DNA from: Sipunculus nudus
Lineage: Eukaryota > Annelida > Sipuncula > Golfingiida > Sipunculidae
Direction: 5' to 3'
NCBI GenBank assembly: GCA_026874595.1
Contig: CM049313.1
Span: 70,484,659-70,548,658 of the forward strand
Length of the DNA stretch: 64,000 nucleotides
The notes beneath the pieces are model-generated. The model saw nothing but the letters and a program-made list of their open reading frames with translations, was not told the origin of the DNA and did no database searches. Positions 61,771 to 64,000 of this stretch are shown here, piece by piece. A program made the translations under genes and the position numbers. Every line of letters starts with the position of its first letter. Position 1 is the stretch's first letter.

Positions 61771-63177
61771 CACATAGGTTACAGAATTAGGATTCTTTAA
61801 TTCCTGTATTTTAATGTTATACAAATTTTTTCTTTTGATTTCTGATGGTGTTTGCAAACTGGCTGTTTCACAAGAACTTTTTACAGGTGTGCAGACTTCA
61901 TTGTATGGCTTGATCAGTGTGTATAAAACTTGTAAAAGTTCCTCATTTTTTAAGAGTCGTATCATACAATTAGCTTGACCAACAGGTGATATCATAGAAT
62001 ATAGACTTTGTAATGTTGCTCATTTATTAAATATCATTAATAATAATCAGCTAAAGAATCTAAAACAGAACTTGGTATTTTTTTTACCTGTGTCATTTTT
62101 ATCTCAATACCTATATCAATGTTTTATAAACTATTGGGAGCACATCTGAGTTCATGGAACATCATCGTACCAGTAAAGATCTGGCTGCTATATTTTTCCA
62201 TGATACCTCACTTTAGCAAGCCGCTCTGGCATCTATTTTATAAATAATGGACAAGCCTATACTTGTCTGTGTCATAATAAGTACTGCCAATCAAATTCAA
62301 CACACCTAAAGTAACAGATTTTTTATGCCCTTCTGGGAATGCCAAATGTTTGATTTGAAATCAGCAATATACTTTATGCTGGAGACGCATAAAGCAAGTG
62401 TACTTAGGTCATTTGGTTGGTTCAGTTCTAATTTATGAAACAAACATAAGAGTGGTTAGCTGTGGCAAAGAATCTTGGCAGTGTATAGCAGTCGGAAAAT
62501 GTCATGGATGTATCTACATAACATAATCCCTTGATGTGGCAAAGAGCCCATTTGGCAATTAACTGATGTATTAATATATCACTGAATGTCTGAGTTGATG
62601 CAGACATGGTCAGGCAGCTGTAACATCCTAAGAATCCACACAGCAATAAGGTGATGGTTTTATTGTAATTATACCTGGAATGATGTAGATGTACCTGTTT
62701 TTGACAATACAATTATATCAATCTAGCGGATGTAAGAAGTTTATCATACTCACATTCACACCATCAAATACATAAATCTGTTTGTGTCTGTTTGGGTCTG
62801 TGTGTGAGGTTTTTATATTTTAATGTATATCATCAATTATACATTTTCTAGCTCTTATTTTATCATCCAGACACCTATCTGATAAGTATTAGATACATTA
62901 GGCAGGATGACTGAGATGACCTTGATTAGGAAAATTTATATATGTATAATTACTTGGGTAATGTAAGTTAATTAAGATTTAAATAATGAGTTCATATTGA
63001 AGTATTTTTAGATGCCACTGCCGTCCTGAATTAGCTGCTAGATGTGAGGATCACTCAATGAGATGAAAATGTGAAGGCAAAGGTAATAACATGTATATCT
63101 CTTGCAATGATTGTTTCATTATAATGTTTGAAATTTAAAGGAAAAGCACAGTAAGAGGAAAAAAAAATTAGTATATT
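61771..63177 (+). other. IDNK 3' flank
   Basis: Contains the IDNK 3' UTR, with a possible ATTAAA signal at 62026-62031. The rest is AT-rich with nothing recognised. The minus-strand frames at 61753-61995 and 62428-62712 have no features. Confidence 0.5.
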
Positions 63178-64000
63178 TGTATCTGCCAAAACAAAGTTTT
63201 GCGGATACTATGTTTTTGATTGGGTTCCGCCGCTGCCGCCGTAGAGTTCTTTTCAGGAGAACTCCTCTGAGACCACTGGAAGGATTTATCTGAAACTAAC
63301 ACCAATTATCAGGTCACATGTGAACTTGTGCCTAACCAATTGGCCTTGACCTCTGACCTTTCCTCTCTGCCCAGCGTCCTTTGTGCGTCTGTTTCCACAC
63401 ATAAACCCACATATCTCAGGAACCGTTTTACCGATCAGGAAAAAAATTTTGTACAAATGTAGCCTTTGGATAGCTTTATAACATTCACAAAAAATGGTGG
63501 CACCACCTGCAACCATGTTTGCACAGTGTCCATCTGCTCATCTGCCGTGGGTTAAAATCACTCGTTTCTCTGCAGTGGTTTGACTAATTCACCTGAAATT
63601 TGGCTTGCATATACATCCTAGATAACTTTCTTGATTTTTTGACAGGTGGCTCCACCTACATTCATGTTCATGCTGCAGACATCCAAGCTCATATCTCGGG
63701 AACCATTTGACCAATCAGGAAAAAAAAGTACACAAATGTAGCCCTTGGATAGCTTTATAACGTACACAAAAATGGTGGCACCACCTGCAGCCATTTTTGC
63801 ACAGTGTCCATCTGTTTGTCTGCTGTGGGATAAAATTGCTCATATCTCTACAGTGGTTTGACTTTTCCACCCGAAAATTTGCATGTGTATACATCTTGGA
63901 TAGTTTATAGTTCAAATAATAGGTGGCACCACCTACAATCATATTTACGTTGCAGACATCCATTCTAATAATATGTAACACATGTAACTCTATTTCCCCT
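63178..64000 (+). mobile_element. GGTGGCGCCACC-family hairpin-ended element, left part
   Basis: Opens with a strong hairpin: GTATCTGCCAAAAC, loop AAA, GTTTTGCGGATAC. Units with decayed palindromes (GGTGGCACCACC, GGTGGCTCCACC) follow, interleaved with CATATCTC and TAGCTTTATAAC blocks, as in 9105-10290. Continues beyond the window. Minus-strand frames inside are repeat sequence. Confidence 0.7.

Overview
The window reads as nuclear DNA from an invertebrate animal, most likely a mollusc or another lophotrochozoan. It is AT-rich and intron-rich, has animal-type splice signals, and is full of dispersed elements built like the molluscan 'pearl'/Helentron-like repeats: hairpin ends, a core of tandem units, then a GACGG-type microsatellite tract. 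The species cannot be named from sequence alone. Nearly all long open frames here are repeats read as protein; the two real genes are split into short exons.

The genes are a divergent pair. On the minus strand, a FERM-domain protein gene of FRMD3/FRMD5 type starts at 55662. Four coding exons can be read (55552-55662, 15015-15119, 10717-10759, 6142-6220). They join in frame into the first 113 residues, essentially the F1 lobe of the FERM domain, and the gene then runs off the left edge. Its first intron is about 40.4 kb. On the plus strand, a complete five-exon gluconokinase gene (IDNK) runs from 56364 to 61770 and encodes 179 aa. About 700 bp separate the two start codons and should hold a shared promoter. 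It contains a YY1-like site over the FERM start codon and a near-match to a CTCF core just before IDNK.

Layout: 1-673, right end of a tandem-repeat element; 2815-5376, a complete element of the same family; 6142-6220, FERM exon 4; 7026-7260, 37-bp minisatellite; 9105-10290, a second element family with palindromic GGTGGCGCCACC units; 10717-10759, FERM exon 3; 10990-13986, 51-bp minisatellite; 15015-15119, FERM exon 2; 17587-18669, a TA-flanked pogo/Tigger-like MITE; 19641-19928, a decayed THAP frame; 21693-22055, a possible broken coding frame; 23526-28275, a complete composite element with a 336-bp tandem array; 34486-40250, a further element carrying a nested 2-kb insertion; 42-53 kb, several tRNA-derived SINEs; 55.5-61.8 kb, the gene pair; 63178-64000, another copy of the second element family. 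The remainder is intronic or intergenic AT-rich DNA with nothing recognisable.

The most interesting biology is the set of composite elements. They share hairpin termini but carry different tandem-repeat cores, and one contains a second element whose empty site survives next door in a tandem duplicate.
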